From contig DATJZG010000140.1 in the NCBI GenBank assembly GCA_035499295.1, positions 8,391 to 72,390 of the forward strand: a stretch of 64,000 bases of DNA. Direction: 5' to 3'. This DNA comes from DATJZG01 sp035499295 (GTDB lineage: Bacteria; Myxococcota; Myxococcia; Myxococcales; Anaeromyxobacteraceae). This document shows positions 1 to 7,301 of this stretch, one piece after another. The notes beneath the pieces were generated by a model that searched no databases, was not told where the DNA came from, and saw only the letters and a list, made by a program, of their open reading frames with translations. The translations under genes were made by a program, and so were the position numbers. Every line of letters starts with the position of its first letter. Within the stretch, counting starts at the first letter, position 1.

Positions 1-850
1 GCATGGCCTGGACAGCGCGCAGGTCGGCGCCTCCCTCGAGCAGGTGGGTGGCGAAGCTGTGGCGCAGCTTGTGCGGCGAGATGGGGCGGGCGATGCCGGC
101 GGCGCGCGCGTAGCGCCGCAGGAGCTTGAAGAACCCCTGGCGGGACATGCGGCCGCCGCGGGGGGTGACGAAGAGGTCGCGGCTCTTGCGCCGCCCGAGG
201 AGCGTGCTGCGCGCCCCGCCCAGGTAATGGCGGAGCGCGCGTGCCGCGACCGCGCCCACCGGCACGAGCCGCTCCTTGCCCCCCTTCCCGCGCGCCAGCA
301 GCACCCGCGATTCCAGGTCCACCTGGTTCACGTCGAGCGAGACGAGCTCCGAGACCCGGAGCCCGGTGGCGTAGAGGAGCTCCAGCATCGCCCGGTCGCG
401 CACGCCGGCGGCGGTCCGGAGCCGCGCCGGAGCGGCGAGGAGGCTCTCCACCTCGGAGCGGGAGAGGAGCTGGGGAAGTCGGCGGGAGCCGCGGGGCGCG
501 TCCACCTCGTCGGTCGCGTCCTCGGCCGCGAGCCGTTCGGCGAGCAGGAGCCGGTGGAGCCCGCGGATGGCGGAGAGCGCCCGGGCCTGGCTGCGGGCGG
601 AGATCCCGAGCTCGAGGAGGTGGGCGAGGTGCTCCTGAACGTCGCCGCGGGTCACCGAGCCCCAGTCCTTGCGCCCCCGGGCGGTGAGGTGAGCGAGGTA
701 GCGGCGCACGTCGCGGGCATAGGCCTCCACCGAGTTCGCCGCGAGCCCCTTCTCGACCCGCAGGTGGGTGAGCAAGAGGTCGAGGGCGAAGGCGAGCGGC
801 CCCTCGGGGGGGCCTGCCGCCTCAGAGGTCGGAGGTGTCTCCCTTGCCAA
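1..850 (-). CDS. xerD: Tyrosine recombinase XerD/XerC family, 3' end cut by window edge
   Basis: Site-specific tyrosine recombinase that resolves chromosome dimers at dif sites, acting with a partner Xer protein and FtsK. Translating the minus strand gives an N-terminal SAM-like core-binding domain (start of HLRVEKGLAANSVEAYARD), then the catalytic domain with ATGLRVSEL (first catalytic Arg), GKGGKER (Lys) and HKLRHSFATHLLEGG (His-x-x-Arg). The last His/Trp and the Tyr nucleophile lie beyond base 1, so roughly 20-30 residues are missing. There is no ATG; I chose TTG at 850, which overlaps the 3' end of the Sua5-type gene by 29 nt and sits in its coding frame shifted by one, consistent with translational coupling. 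Family is certain; XerC versus XerD is not. Confidence 0.88.
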   Translation of the reverse strand, partial: MARETPPTSEAAGPPEGPLAFALDLLLTHLRVEKGLAANSVEAYARDVRRYLAHLTARGRKDWGSVTRGDVQEHLAHLLELGISARSQARALSAIRGLHRLLLAERLAAEDATDEVDAPRGSRRLPQLLSRSEVESLLAAPARLRTAAGVRDRAMLELLYATGLRVSELVSLDVNQVDLESRVLLARGKGGKERLVPVGAVAARALRHYLGGARSTLLGRRKSRDLFVTPRGGRMSRQGFFKLLRRYARAAGIARPISPHKLRHSFATHLLEGGADLRAVQAM

Positions 851-1436
851 CGCGCACCACCTTGGGCTCGGGTCCGGTGAGGTCCACCACGCTCGACGGC
901 TCGTTCGGCTGGTAACCGCCGTCGAGGACGAGGTCGAGGCCGTGCCCGAGCCGGTCGCGGACGTCTCGGGCGTCGATGAGCACTTCGCCGTCGGGCGTGG
1001 CCGCCGAGGTGGACACGACCGGGTGTGCCAGCTTTCGCACGATCTCGAGCGCCACCGGGCTCCCCGAGAGGCGGATGCCCACCGTCTTCTGTCGGCGGAG
1101 CGCCAGGTCCGGGACGAGCCGGGTGGCGGGGAGGACGAAGGTGAAGGGCCCGGGCGTCTTCCGCCGCAGCACGCGGAAAGCGGCGTTGTCGAGCATGGCG
1201 TAGCGCGCCACCTCGGAGAGGTCGGAGCACAGGAAGGAGAGTTCGTGGGTCTCGGGAAGCTGCTTGAGCTGGTAGATTCGCTCGATGGCCCGCTTGTCGA
1301 AGAGGTCGCAACCGATGGCGTAGTAGGTGTCGGTGGGGAAGGCCAGCAGCCCTCCCGAGGCGAGCACGCTCACCGCCTTCTCGATGACCCGAGGCTGCGG
1401 ATGCTCCGCATCGATGCTCCAGATGGGCGCCGTCAT
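822..1436 (-). CDS. Sua5/YciO/YrdC family protein (threonylcarbamoyl-AMP synthase-like)
   Basis: 204-residue single-domain Sua5/YrdC-type protein. True Sua5/TsaC members make threonylcarbamoyl-AMP for t6A37 tRNA modification; the short single-domain YciO branch is a paralogue whose role is less clear. Visible signatures are GGLLAFPTDTYYAIGCD near residues 30-46, the KQLPETHELSFLCSDLSE segment, PGPFTFVLPAT and the VGIRLSGSPVA loop, followed by ASAAT-like STSAATPDGE. The ATG start is part of an ATGA overlap with the stop of the upstream response-regulator gene. An extended in-frame ORF upstream exists but is an antisense-type shadow of glnD and was ignored. YciO is slightly more likely than TsaC, given length and the KQLPETHELS form of the KRP-type motif. 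Confidence 0.85.
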   Translation of the reverse strand: MTAPIWSIDAEHPQPRVIEKAVSVLASGGLLAFPTDTYYAIGCDLFDKRAIERIYQLKQLPETHELSFLCSDLSEVARYAMLDNAAFRVLRRKTPGPFTFVLPATRLVPDLALRRQKTVGIRLSGSPVALEIVRKLAHPVVSTSAATPDGEVLIDARDVRDRLGHGLDLVLDGGYQPNEPSSVVDLTGPEPKVVRVGKGDTSDL

Positions 1437-1837
1437 CGCCGTCCCCGGCGCCCGCGATCCTCGAGCAGGCGCTCCACCTGCGCAAGCACCGAGGTGAGGT
1501 CGAGTGGCTTCAGGAACAGGGCGTCGAAGCCCGGCGCCGGCTCGGACGCGTCGCGCCCGGCGCAGGCGAGCGCGGGCAGGAGCGCGTCCCCGGCCCGCAG
1601 CTTCTCGAGGAGCCCGGCGCCGTCGAGGTCGCGCACCTCGAGATCGAGGACGGCCACGTCCGGCGGGCTCTTGTGTGCCTTGGCGAGCGCGTCGGCTTCG
1701 TCCCGGGCCAGCACCACCTCGAAACGTCCGTGCGCCTTGAGGAAGGCCTCCAGGATCTCCGCCAGCGCCGGCTCGTCTTCGACGAGCAGGATGCGCTGCG
1801 GCGGGCTGCGCGGCGCTCGCGGCGAGAGAGGCTTCAT
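1433..1837 (-). CDS. Stand-alone response regulator receiver protein
   Basis: 134-residue receiver (REC) protein with no output domain. Seen: acidic pair in ILLVEDEP (E20, D21), likely phospho-acceptor D65 in VAVLDLEVRD, and the conserved Lys in LFLKPLD near residue 111. The Thr/Ser switch position is not obvious (ACAGRDASE), so signalling may be degenerate. It lies between glnD (33 nt upstream) and the Sua5/YciO gene (ATGA overlap downstream), so all three are probably co-transcribed with glnD. No partner histidine kinase is in the window. The N-terminal 13 residues are Pro/Arg-rich and could indicate a later start, but no internal ATG or GTG fits the fold better. Confidence 0.82.
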   Translation of the reverse strand: MKPLSPRAPRSPPQRILLVEDEPALAEILEAFLKAHGRFEVVLARDEADALAKAHKSPPDVAVLDLEVRDLDGAGLLEKLRAGDALLPALACAGRDASEPAPGFDALFLKPLDLTSVLAQVERLLEDRGRRGRR

Positions 1838-1870
1838 CCGCCGGCGAGGTTACCAGCGGTCGACGATCGG

Positions 1871-4633
1871 TCAATTCCGCGTCAGCGCCTGGGTGACCGC
1901 CTCCTCCACCCGCTGCACCTCGCTCCCCTCGATGCGCCCCCCGCTGGCGTTGCGGACGTAGAAGGCGTCGGCGGCCCGGTGCCCCTCGGTGGTGATGCGA
2001 GCGAGGTCGACCGAGAGCCCAAGGTCGAAGAAGGTCCGGGAGAGCGTGTGGAGCAGGCCGACCCGGTCGGCGGTGAAGACGTCGATGACGCTGTGGTCCC
2101 GGGCGCTGTTGTTGTCGATGACGACCCGGGTGGCGAGGCGCGGCAGGGGGCGTTGCGGGAGCGGCGACGCCTTGAGGCGCCGGGCCATCAGGTCCTCGAG
2201 GGCAACCTCCCCCTCCAAGACCCGCTGCAGGTCGGCGCGCGCCGCGTGCCAGCGCACCGGCTCGAGCGCACCGCCCTCGGGGCCCCGCAGCTCGAAAAGG
2301 TCGAGCGCCCTCCCCGCGAGCCATCCCAGCGCCGGCTCGTCGTTGGGTGTCGAGAACACCTCGGCGTGCTGGATGTCGATCTTGTGGGAGGCGAGCACGC
2401 CGGCGATGAGTGCCAGGAGGCCGGGGCGGTCGGGCGCGGTGAGGGCCAGGTCCGAGAACCCGAGCGGGGGACGGTGGCGGACGACCGACGCCACCGAGTG
2501 GCGCCGGCCGAGCTTGAGCAGGCGCAGGTGGCGCGGCGCGAGGGAGGGGGGCTCGGTGAGGAAGTAGCGGGCCGTCATGGCGGCGATGAAGCGGTCGCGC
2601 TCGTCCGGGGGCACGTTCCTCGCCGCGAGCGCCTCCGCCACCGCCGCCCGCCCCTGGGCCTCGTGGGTGCCGGGGATGGGCCGGGTCCGCTCTGCCCCCG
2701 CCTCGAGGAGCGCCCGGGTCTTCTCGTAGAGCTCCTTGAGGAGCCTGCCCTTCCACTCGGTCCAGGTGCGCGGCCCGACGGTGGCGATGTCCGCGTAGGT
2801 GAGGAGGTAGAGCTTGTCGAGCCGGTCGAGGGTGCCGACCTCCTCGGCGAAGGCGTGGATGAGGTTCGGGTCGGAGAGGTCGCGACGCTGCGCCAGGTTG
2901 GCCATGCGCAGGTGCTTCAGCACCAGCCACTCCACGTCGGCGGCGTCGGCCGGGTCGATCCCCATGCGGCCGCAAGCGGCGGCGGCGATCTCCGCCCCCC
3001 GCTGCGAGTGGTCCTTCCCGGACCCCTTGCCGATGTCGTGGAAGAGGATGCCGAGGAAGAGGCCGAGCGGGCGCTCGAGCCCCGCCATGAGGTCGGTGAG
3101 CCCGTCCACCTGCAGGTCCCGGTTGCGGAGCGCGAAGAGGCGGCGGGTGGCGAAGAGGCTGTGCACGTCGACGGTGTAGACGTGGTAGAGGTCGATCTGG
3201 CGTCGGGCCTTCACCCGGGCGAACTCGGGAAGCACCCGCTCCAGCGTCCCCAGGTCGTGCATGAGGGTGAGGAAGCGCCCGCGGGTCCCGGGCCTCGTGA
3301 ACATGGCGAGCAGCTCGTGGTTCAGCTCCGGGTCGCTCGCCGCCTCGGCCGGGAGCTCGTTGGCCGCCTGCGCCGCCATGTCGCGCGCGTACGGATAGAG
3401 GTCGAGCCCCTCGCGATCGGCGGTGGCGAAGAGGCGCACCAGCGCGGCCGGGGACTTGTGGAGCACCTCACGGGCAGCCACGGTGAGCCGCCCTCGGAAC
3501 ACCTTGAACTCGCCGCCCGGCAGCGGTCGGGCGTCCGGGCTCGGGCCGCTGCCGTTCTCGGCGCCGGTGCGGGAGGCGGGCGCGTCGGCCCGCCGCCAGG
3601 GCTTGCCGCGGGCGGGCTCGAGGCAGCGGTCGACAATGGCGTCGGAGGCGACGGTGATGGTCTTGGCCGCCAGGTAGTAGTGGCGCATGAACTCTTCCAC
3701 CGACCGATCCCCCTCCCCGTACCCCATGAAGGCGGCGAGCTGGGGCTGCAGGTCGAAGGTGAGCTGATCGGTCTTGCGCCCGGTGGCGTAGTGAAGCTGG
3801 TTGCGCACCCGCCACACGAAGTCCCGCGCCCGCCGGAGCTCCACCACCTCCGGTTCGGGCAGGAGCGCCTTGGCGAGGAGCTCGGTCACCCCCGCCACCT
3901 TGAACTTCGCCCTCGCCGCCCACAGGCCGTTGGCGAGGTCGCGCAGGCCGCCCTCGGACTGCTTCACGTTCGGCTCGAGCAGGTAGAGGGAGTCGCCGAA
4001 GCGCTCGCGGCGCTCCCGCGTCTCGCGCATCTTCTCGGCGATGAAGGCGTCGACCTTGGCCTGGGACAGGCCGTGCAGCTGGTCGCGCTCCAGGTCCCGA
4101 AAGAGGGTGCGGTCGCCGGAGAGGTAGCGGAGGTCGAGGAGCGCGGTGCGGGCGGTGTGGTCCTCGTTGGCGAGCTGCTCGCAGCCGCGCATGTCGCGCA
4201 CCCCGTAGCCGACCTCGAGCTTGAAGTCCCAGAGCGAGTAGAGGAAGCGCTCGCTCGCCTCCTTGACGAAGGCGCCCGGCTCCCGCTTCTCGTGGAGGAC
4301 GAGCAGGTCCACGTCGCTGAAGGGCGCGAGCTCGCGGCGCCCGTACCCGCCCAGGGCGATGAGCGACACGGGCGTGGGCGAGTGCTTCTCGCGGGCGGCG
4401 GCGAGCGCCTTCTCCCACAGAGTCGTCACCACCCGGTCCATCGCCGCGCTCTGGAGCCGCACCACCGTGTGACCGCTCCCCCCGGCACGGTGCACTTGCT
4501 CGACGAAGCGGCGCAGTGCCTGGTGGTCCGCCCGGACGTCTCCGCTCGCGGCCGGGAGCTCCTGGAGCTTCGCCTCGTACTCGTACGGGGCCGCCTTGGG
4601 GAGCTTGGTGAACGATGAGTCCTGGACGAGCAT
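1871..4633 (-). CDS. glnD: Bifunctional PII uridylyltransferase/uridylyl-removing enzyme
   Basis: Uridylylates and de-uridylylates the PII proteins (GlnB/GlnK) in response to glutamine, controlling nitrogen assimilation. At 920 residues it has the full family layout: nucleotidyltransferase motif GGYGRRELAPFSDVDL at 95-110, a central HD hydrolase domain (LFHDIGKGSGKDHS, with VDVHSL and LKHLRMAN), and two C-terminal ACT domains (beginning LALTAPDRPGLLALIAG and VIDVFTADRVGLLHTLS) that sense glutamine. The start ATG at 4633 has no Shine-Dalgarno; a TATAGG box ends 6 nt upstream, which suggests a leaderless message. No glnB, glnK or amtB is nearby, so the enzyme is genetically separated from its targets here. 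Confidence 0.96.
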   Translation of the reverse strand: MLVQDSSFTKLPKAAPYEYEAKLQELPAASGDVRADHQALRRFVEQVHRAGGSGHTVVRLQSAAMDRVVTTLWEKALAAAREKHSPTPVSLIALGGYGRRELAPFSDVDLLVLHEKREPGAFVKEASERFLYSLWDFKLEVGYGVRDMRGCEQLANEDHTARTALLDLRYLSGDRTLFRDLERDQLHGLSQAKVDAFIAEKMRETRERRERFGDSLYLLEPNVKQSEGGLRDLANGLWAARAKFKVAGVTELLAKALLPEPEVVELRRARDFVWRVRNQLHYATGRKTDQLTFDLQPQLAAFMGYGEGDRSVEEFMRHYYLAAKTITVASDAIVDRCLEPARGKPWRRADAPASRTGAENGSGPSPDARPLPGGEFKVFRGRLTVAAREVLHKSPAALVRLFATADREGLDLYPYARDMAAQAANELPAEAASDPELNHELLAMFTRPGTRGRFLTLMHDLGTLERVLPEFARVKARRQIDLYHVYTVDVHSLFATRRLFALRNRDLQVDGLTDLMAGLERPLGLFLGILFHDIGKGSGKDHSQRGAEIAAAACGRMGIDPADAADVEWLVLKHLRMANLAQRRDLSDPNLIHAFAEEVGTLDRLDKLYLLTYADIATVGPRTWTEWKGRLLKELYEKTRALLEAGAERTRPIPGTHEAQGRAAVAEALAARNVPPDERDRFIAAMTARYFLTEPPSLAPRHLRLLKLGRRHSVASVVRHRPPLGFSDLALTAPDRPGLLALIAGVLASHKIDIQHAEVFSTPNDEPALGWLAGRALDLFELRGPEGGALEPVRWHAARADLQRVLEGEVALEDLMARRLKASPLPQRPLPRLATRVVIDNNSARDHSVIDVFTADRVGLLHTLSRTFFDLGLSVDLARITTEGHRAADAFYVRNASGGRIEGSEVQRVEEAVTQALTRN

Positions 4634-4639
4634 CGGGGA

Positions 4640-4645
4640 CCTATA
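4640..4645 (-). promoter_or_regulatory. -10-like box of glnD (leaderless layout)
   Basis: TATAGG on the minus strand, 6 nt before the glnD ATG. No -35 match was found at 16-18 bp. The position would put the transcription start on or next to the start codon, and no purine-rich ribosome site precedes it. Confidence 0.45.
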
Positions 4646-4747
4646 TCCGGACGAGTGCAGCGACGCCGGGGATGGGGGAAGACTCCTTCGACGGGGCCGG
4701 CGAGGCTACCGGATCGCCGGGGGACGGAAAAGGGCGCGCGGCGCGGG

Positions 4748-6532
4748 TCAGCGCGCCGCCACCCGCGACTCCCGCCCGGCGAACTGGGCCACGGCGCGGG
4801 TGACGCTCTCGGCCACGATCTGCTGGTAGGCGGGGCTGGCCAGGCGGGCCTCCTCGGCGCGGTTGGAGATGAAGGCGGTCTCGACGAGCACCGCCGGCAT
4901 GCGGGCCCCGAGCAGGACGTAGAAGAGCGCGTGCTTCACCCCCAGGTCGCGCACCTCGCCCTGCGTCTGCCGGATCCGGCCGGTGAGCTCCCGCTGCACC
5001 ATCTGGGCGAGGCGCCGCGAGGCGTCCGAGCTCGCCCGCGCGTCGAGGTCGGTGAGGATGCGCTGCACGCCGCGGCCGCCCTCCTCCCCCTCGAGCGCGC
5101 CGTTCTCCCGCGCCGCCAGCCGGCGGGCGTAGCGATCGTCGGTGACGTTCAGGAAGTAGGTCTCGACGCCGTTCCGGTCCCGCCGCGGGTGGGCGTTCGC
5201 GTGCAGGGAGACGAAGAGGTCGCCGCGGGCCATGTTGGCGATGGCGGTCCGCTCCTCGAGCCGGAGGTAGCGGTCGTCGGAGCGGGTGAGGATGACCTCG
5301 AACCCCGCCGCGCGCAGCTGGCGGGCGAGGCGGCCCGCCATCGCCAGGGTGACGTCCTTCTCCCTCACGCCGCGCGGTCCGATGGCCCCGGTGTCGTGCC
5401 CCCCGTGCCCGGCGTCGACGATGATGCGCCGCACCCGACGGTGGCCCTCGCCCTCCCCTTCGTCGTCGGAGCCCGCCGGGCCGGGCTCGAGGGCCTTGGC
5501 CACGGTCTCGCGTTGAGCCTCCCTCGTGCCCACGTCGACGATGAGCCGCGGGGGATCCTCGAGGGTGAAGAGCTGGTAGCCGTCGCGCCCGGCCAGGTCC
5601 AGGACCACCCGCACCGTCTCGGGGTCGAACTGGGCCGCTCGGACGCGGTGCACGAGCGCGTCCGCCACCGGCTTCTGCAGGGCCTGCCCGTCGAGGACCG
5701 CGGGCTTGAGGTCGAGCGCCAGCCGTCGGGGGTGGTCGCGGTCGGCCTCGAGCTCCTGCTTGTCGAAGGACACGTTATGGGAGAGGTAGACCGCGACCCG
5801 CGTGTAGTCCGTGTTGGACCAGGCGCGCACCTCGGAGACGTGCGCCGGCCCCTCGGCCGGCGCCTTGGCCGTGCCTGGGGGCGCGCTCGCCGCCGGCTTT
5901 CCGTCTGCGTCCGCCACGGCCTCCTCCAGCACCGGGTCCGCCGACTCCTCCTCCTCGTCGGCAGGGCCAGGCGCGGCGGGGGCGGCCGCGGGCGGACCGG
6001 CGCGGACCGCGACCGGGCCGGGCGTGGCCGCCGCCGCGAGGGCCTTCCTCTGGGATGGCCCCTTCGTCGCCTTCGCCCGCGGCTCGTCGTCTCCCGCCTC
6101 CCGGCGGACCGCGGCCGCGAAGTCGGCAGCGGCCGGCGCGCCGGCGGCACTCGCGCGGGTGGCGAGCGCGAGCGCCTTCTCGCGGTCGGCCTCCACCGCC
6201 GAGAACCGGTAGAGGGCGTAGCGGGCGCGCGCGGCATCGAGGAGCGCCGGCCCAGTGTCGGGCCCGCGCGCGGCCCGCTCGAGCTCGCGGATGGCGCGCT
6301 CCCAGTTGTGTCGGTAGCGCCGCTTGACCGGGTTTCTCTTCACGGCGGCGAGGTCCGCCCGAGCCTTCTCGAGCGCGGCGGGGCCGGCGGCCGCCTTCGC
6401 CGGACGCGCGGGGGTGCGGCCGCTCGCGGCCCTCCCGATGCGGGAGGTCGCCTTCGGCTGCCTCGCCGCCGCCCCGAGGGGGGCGAGCGCGGCAATGGCG
6501 AGGAGGAGGACGATCCGTGCCCGTGTGGTCAT
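4748..6532 (-). CDS. N-acetylmuramoyl-L-alanine amidase, AmiC type (AMIN + Amidase_3)
   Basis: Periplasmic zinc amidase that splits the lactyl-amide bond in peptidoglycan during daughter-cell separation. 594 residues from the ATG at 6532; a GTG 9 nt upstream is possible. An N-terminal signal peptide (MTTRARIVLLLAIAALAPLGAAA) is followed by a helical Ala/Arg-rich stretch resembling tetratricopeptide spacing, a Pro/Ala linker, an AMIN domain (VRAWSNTDYTRVAVYLS onward) and the Amidase_3 domain. Catalytic signatures: IIVDAGHGGHD (zinc His), REKDV (zinc Glu), SLHANAH (zinc His) and VETAFISN (catalytic Glu). Roughly 120 nt separates it from glnD downstream. It is divergent from the cytochrome gene. 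Confidence 0.93.
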   Translation of the reverse strand: MTTRARIVLLLAIAALAPLGAAARQPKATSRIGRAASGRTPARPAKAAAGPAALEKARADLAAVKRNPVKRRYRHNWERAIRELERAARGPDTGPALLDAARARYALYRFSAVEADREKALALATRASAAGAPAAADFAAAVRREAGDDEPRAKATKGPSQRKALAAAATPGPVAVRAGPPAAAPAAPGPADEEEESADPVLEEAVADADGKPAASAPPGTAKAPAEGPAHVSEVRAWSNTDYTRVAVYLSHNVSFDKQELEADRDHPRRLALDLKPAVLDGQALQKPVADALVHRVRAAQFDPETVRVVLDLAGRDGYQLFTLEDPPRLIVDVGTREAQRETVAKALEPGPAGSDDEGEGEGHRRVRRIIVDAGHGGHDTGAIGPRGVREKDVTLAMAGRLARQLRAAGFEVILTRSDDRYLRLEERTAIANMARGDLFVSLHANAHPRRDRNGVETYFLNVTDDRYARRLAARENGALEGEEGGRGVQRILTDLDARASSDASRRLAQMVQRELTGRIRQTQGEVRDLGVKHALFYVLLGARMPAVLVETAFISNRAEEARLASPAYQQIVAESVTRAVAQFAGRESRVAAR

Positions 6533-6925
6533 GAGGACCACACGACCCTACCTGGGCAGATATCGCAGTCCAGTTTTCGTCGTGCACTCGCAAGGGGAGC
6601 CGCGCCTCCGGTGGCGAGCGTCGAGTCGCTCTCGCTCGGCTGCCCGGGGCTCCCGCACCGGCAGGAAGCTGGATGCGGCGCCTCGCCCTCTCTCGCGCGA
6701 GCTGCCCCTCCGCACGAGGTCGAAGGCGCCGCCGCGCTCGCGATCTCGCCTCTCGCACTTCTCGACGCCGCGTGATCTCGATCAAGGCGCACCAGGGCCT
6801 CTTTCGCGATGCTCCCGCCGCCGTGAATCTCTGTCTTCGGCATTCCGTCCGGCAGGCAGAGCGACAAAAAAGAAACCCCGGGCCGCCGGCACGGACCGGA
6901 AGTCAACCCTGGAAGGGGGATTACA
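6533..6925. other. Divergent intergenic region, amidase / cytochrome c7
   Basis: About 390 bases with no credible gene; the ORFs crossing it on both strands lack family resemblance. It must hold the promoters of the minus-strand amidase and the plus-strand cytochrome. An FNR/CRP-type palindrome at 6772-6785 is the clearest site. Near the amidase a TAGGGT hexamer (6550-6545, minus strand) could be its -10. An A6 run at 6866-6871 is the only AT-rich spot. Confidence 0.6.
6772..6785 (+). promoter_or_regulatory. FNR/CRP-family binding box
   Basis: gTGATctcgATCAa matches the FNR consensus TTGAT-N4-ATCAA at 9 of 10 defined positions. Its centre (6778.5) is about 147 nt before the cytochrome start; with the box at -41.5, transcription would begin near 6820, where a weak GATGCT (6809-6814) stands at -10. 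Control by oxygen or nitric oxide is inferred, not shown. Confidence 0.5.
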
Positions 6926-7216
6926 GTGAAGAAGATCCTTAGCGCCCTGTTCGCCGTCGCCTTCGTGACCGCCGCCACCGCGGCCTTCGCCGCTCCGCCG
7001 CCCACCGAGGTGGTGCTGAACGCGAAGGAGGGCAACGTCACCTTCAACCACAAGGCTCACCAGAGCCAGGGCTGCAAGAACTGCCACGGCGAGGGCAAGC
7101 CCGGCAAGATCGAGCTCAACAAGGACAAGGCCCACAAGCTCTGCATCGACTGCCACAAGGAGAAGGCGAAGGGCCCGGCGGACGAGAAGGCTTGCACGAA
7201 CTGCCACAAGAAGTAG
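6926..7216 (+). CDS. Periplasmic triheme cytochrome c7 (PpcA-like)
   Basis: Small periplasmic electron carrier of the c7/PpcA family, which shuttles electrons between inner-membrane and outer-membrane cytochromes in metal-reducing Desulfuromonadales and Anaeromyxobacter. 96 residues: signal peptide ending near AFA (residues 20-23), then three CxxCH heme sites at C50-H54, C73-H77 and C90-H94. H42, H45 and H70 are the likely distal ligands, giving three bis-His hemes. Lys-rich, as in PpcA. The GTG start at 6926 follows the ribosome site GGAAGGGGG. The gene stands alone, with an FNR-like box upstream and a strong hairpin terminator 28 nt after the stop. Confidence 0.93.
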   Translation: MKKILSALFAVAFVTAATAAFAAPPPTEVVLNAKEGNVTFNHKAHQSQGCKNCHGEGKPGKIELNKDKAHKLCIDCHKEKAKGPADEKACTNCHKK

Positions 7217-7243
7217 GCCTTTCTCCGCAGAGAGCGATTCCCA

Positions 7244-7271
7244 GGAGGGAGCCGGGAAACCGGCTCCCTCC
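7244..7271. terminator. Bidirectional hairpin terminator between cytochrome c7 and mutS
   Basis: Perfect 12-bp stem GGAGGGAGCCGG / CCGGCTCCCTCC closed by a GAAA tetraloop, followed on the plus strand by GTTCATTTCT. It lies between two convergent genes and can end both transcripts; the T-rich side favours the cytochrome message. Confidence 0.85.
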
Positions 7272-7301
7272 GTTCATTTCTGGGGGCTCTGCCGCGAGCC
7301 G

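Noticed and set aside
822..2975. Long minus ORF of which the Sua5-like gene is the end
   Set aside because: Only the last 204 residues have family motifs; the earlier part overlaps the response regulator and glnD in another frame.
1673..4618. 981-residue plus-strand ORF antisense to glnD
   Set aside because: Its composition (Gly/Glu/Arg/Val-rich low complexity) is the mirror of glnD; glnD has full domain motifs on the minus strand.
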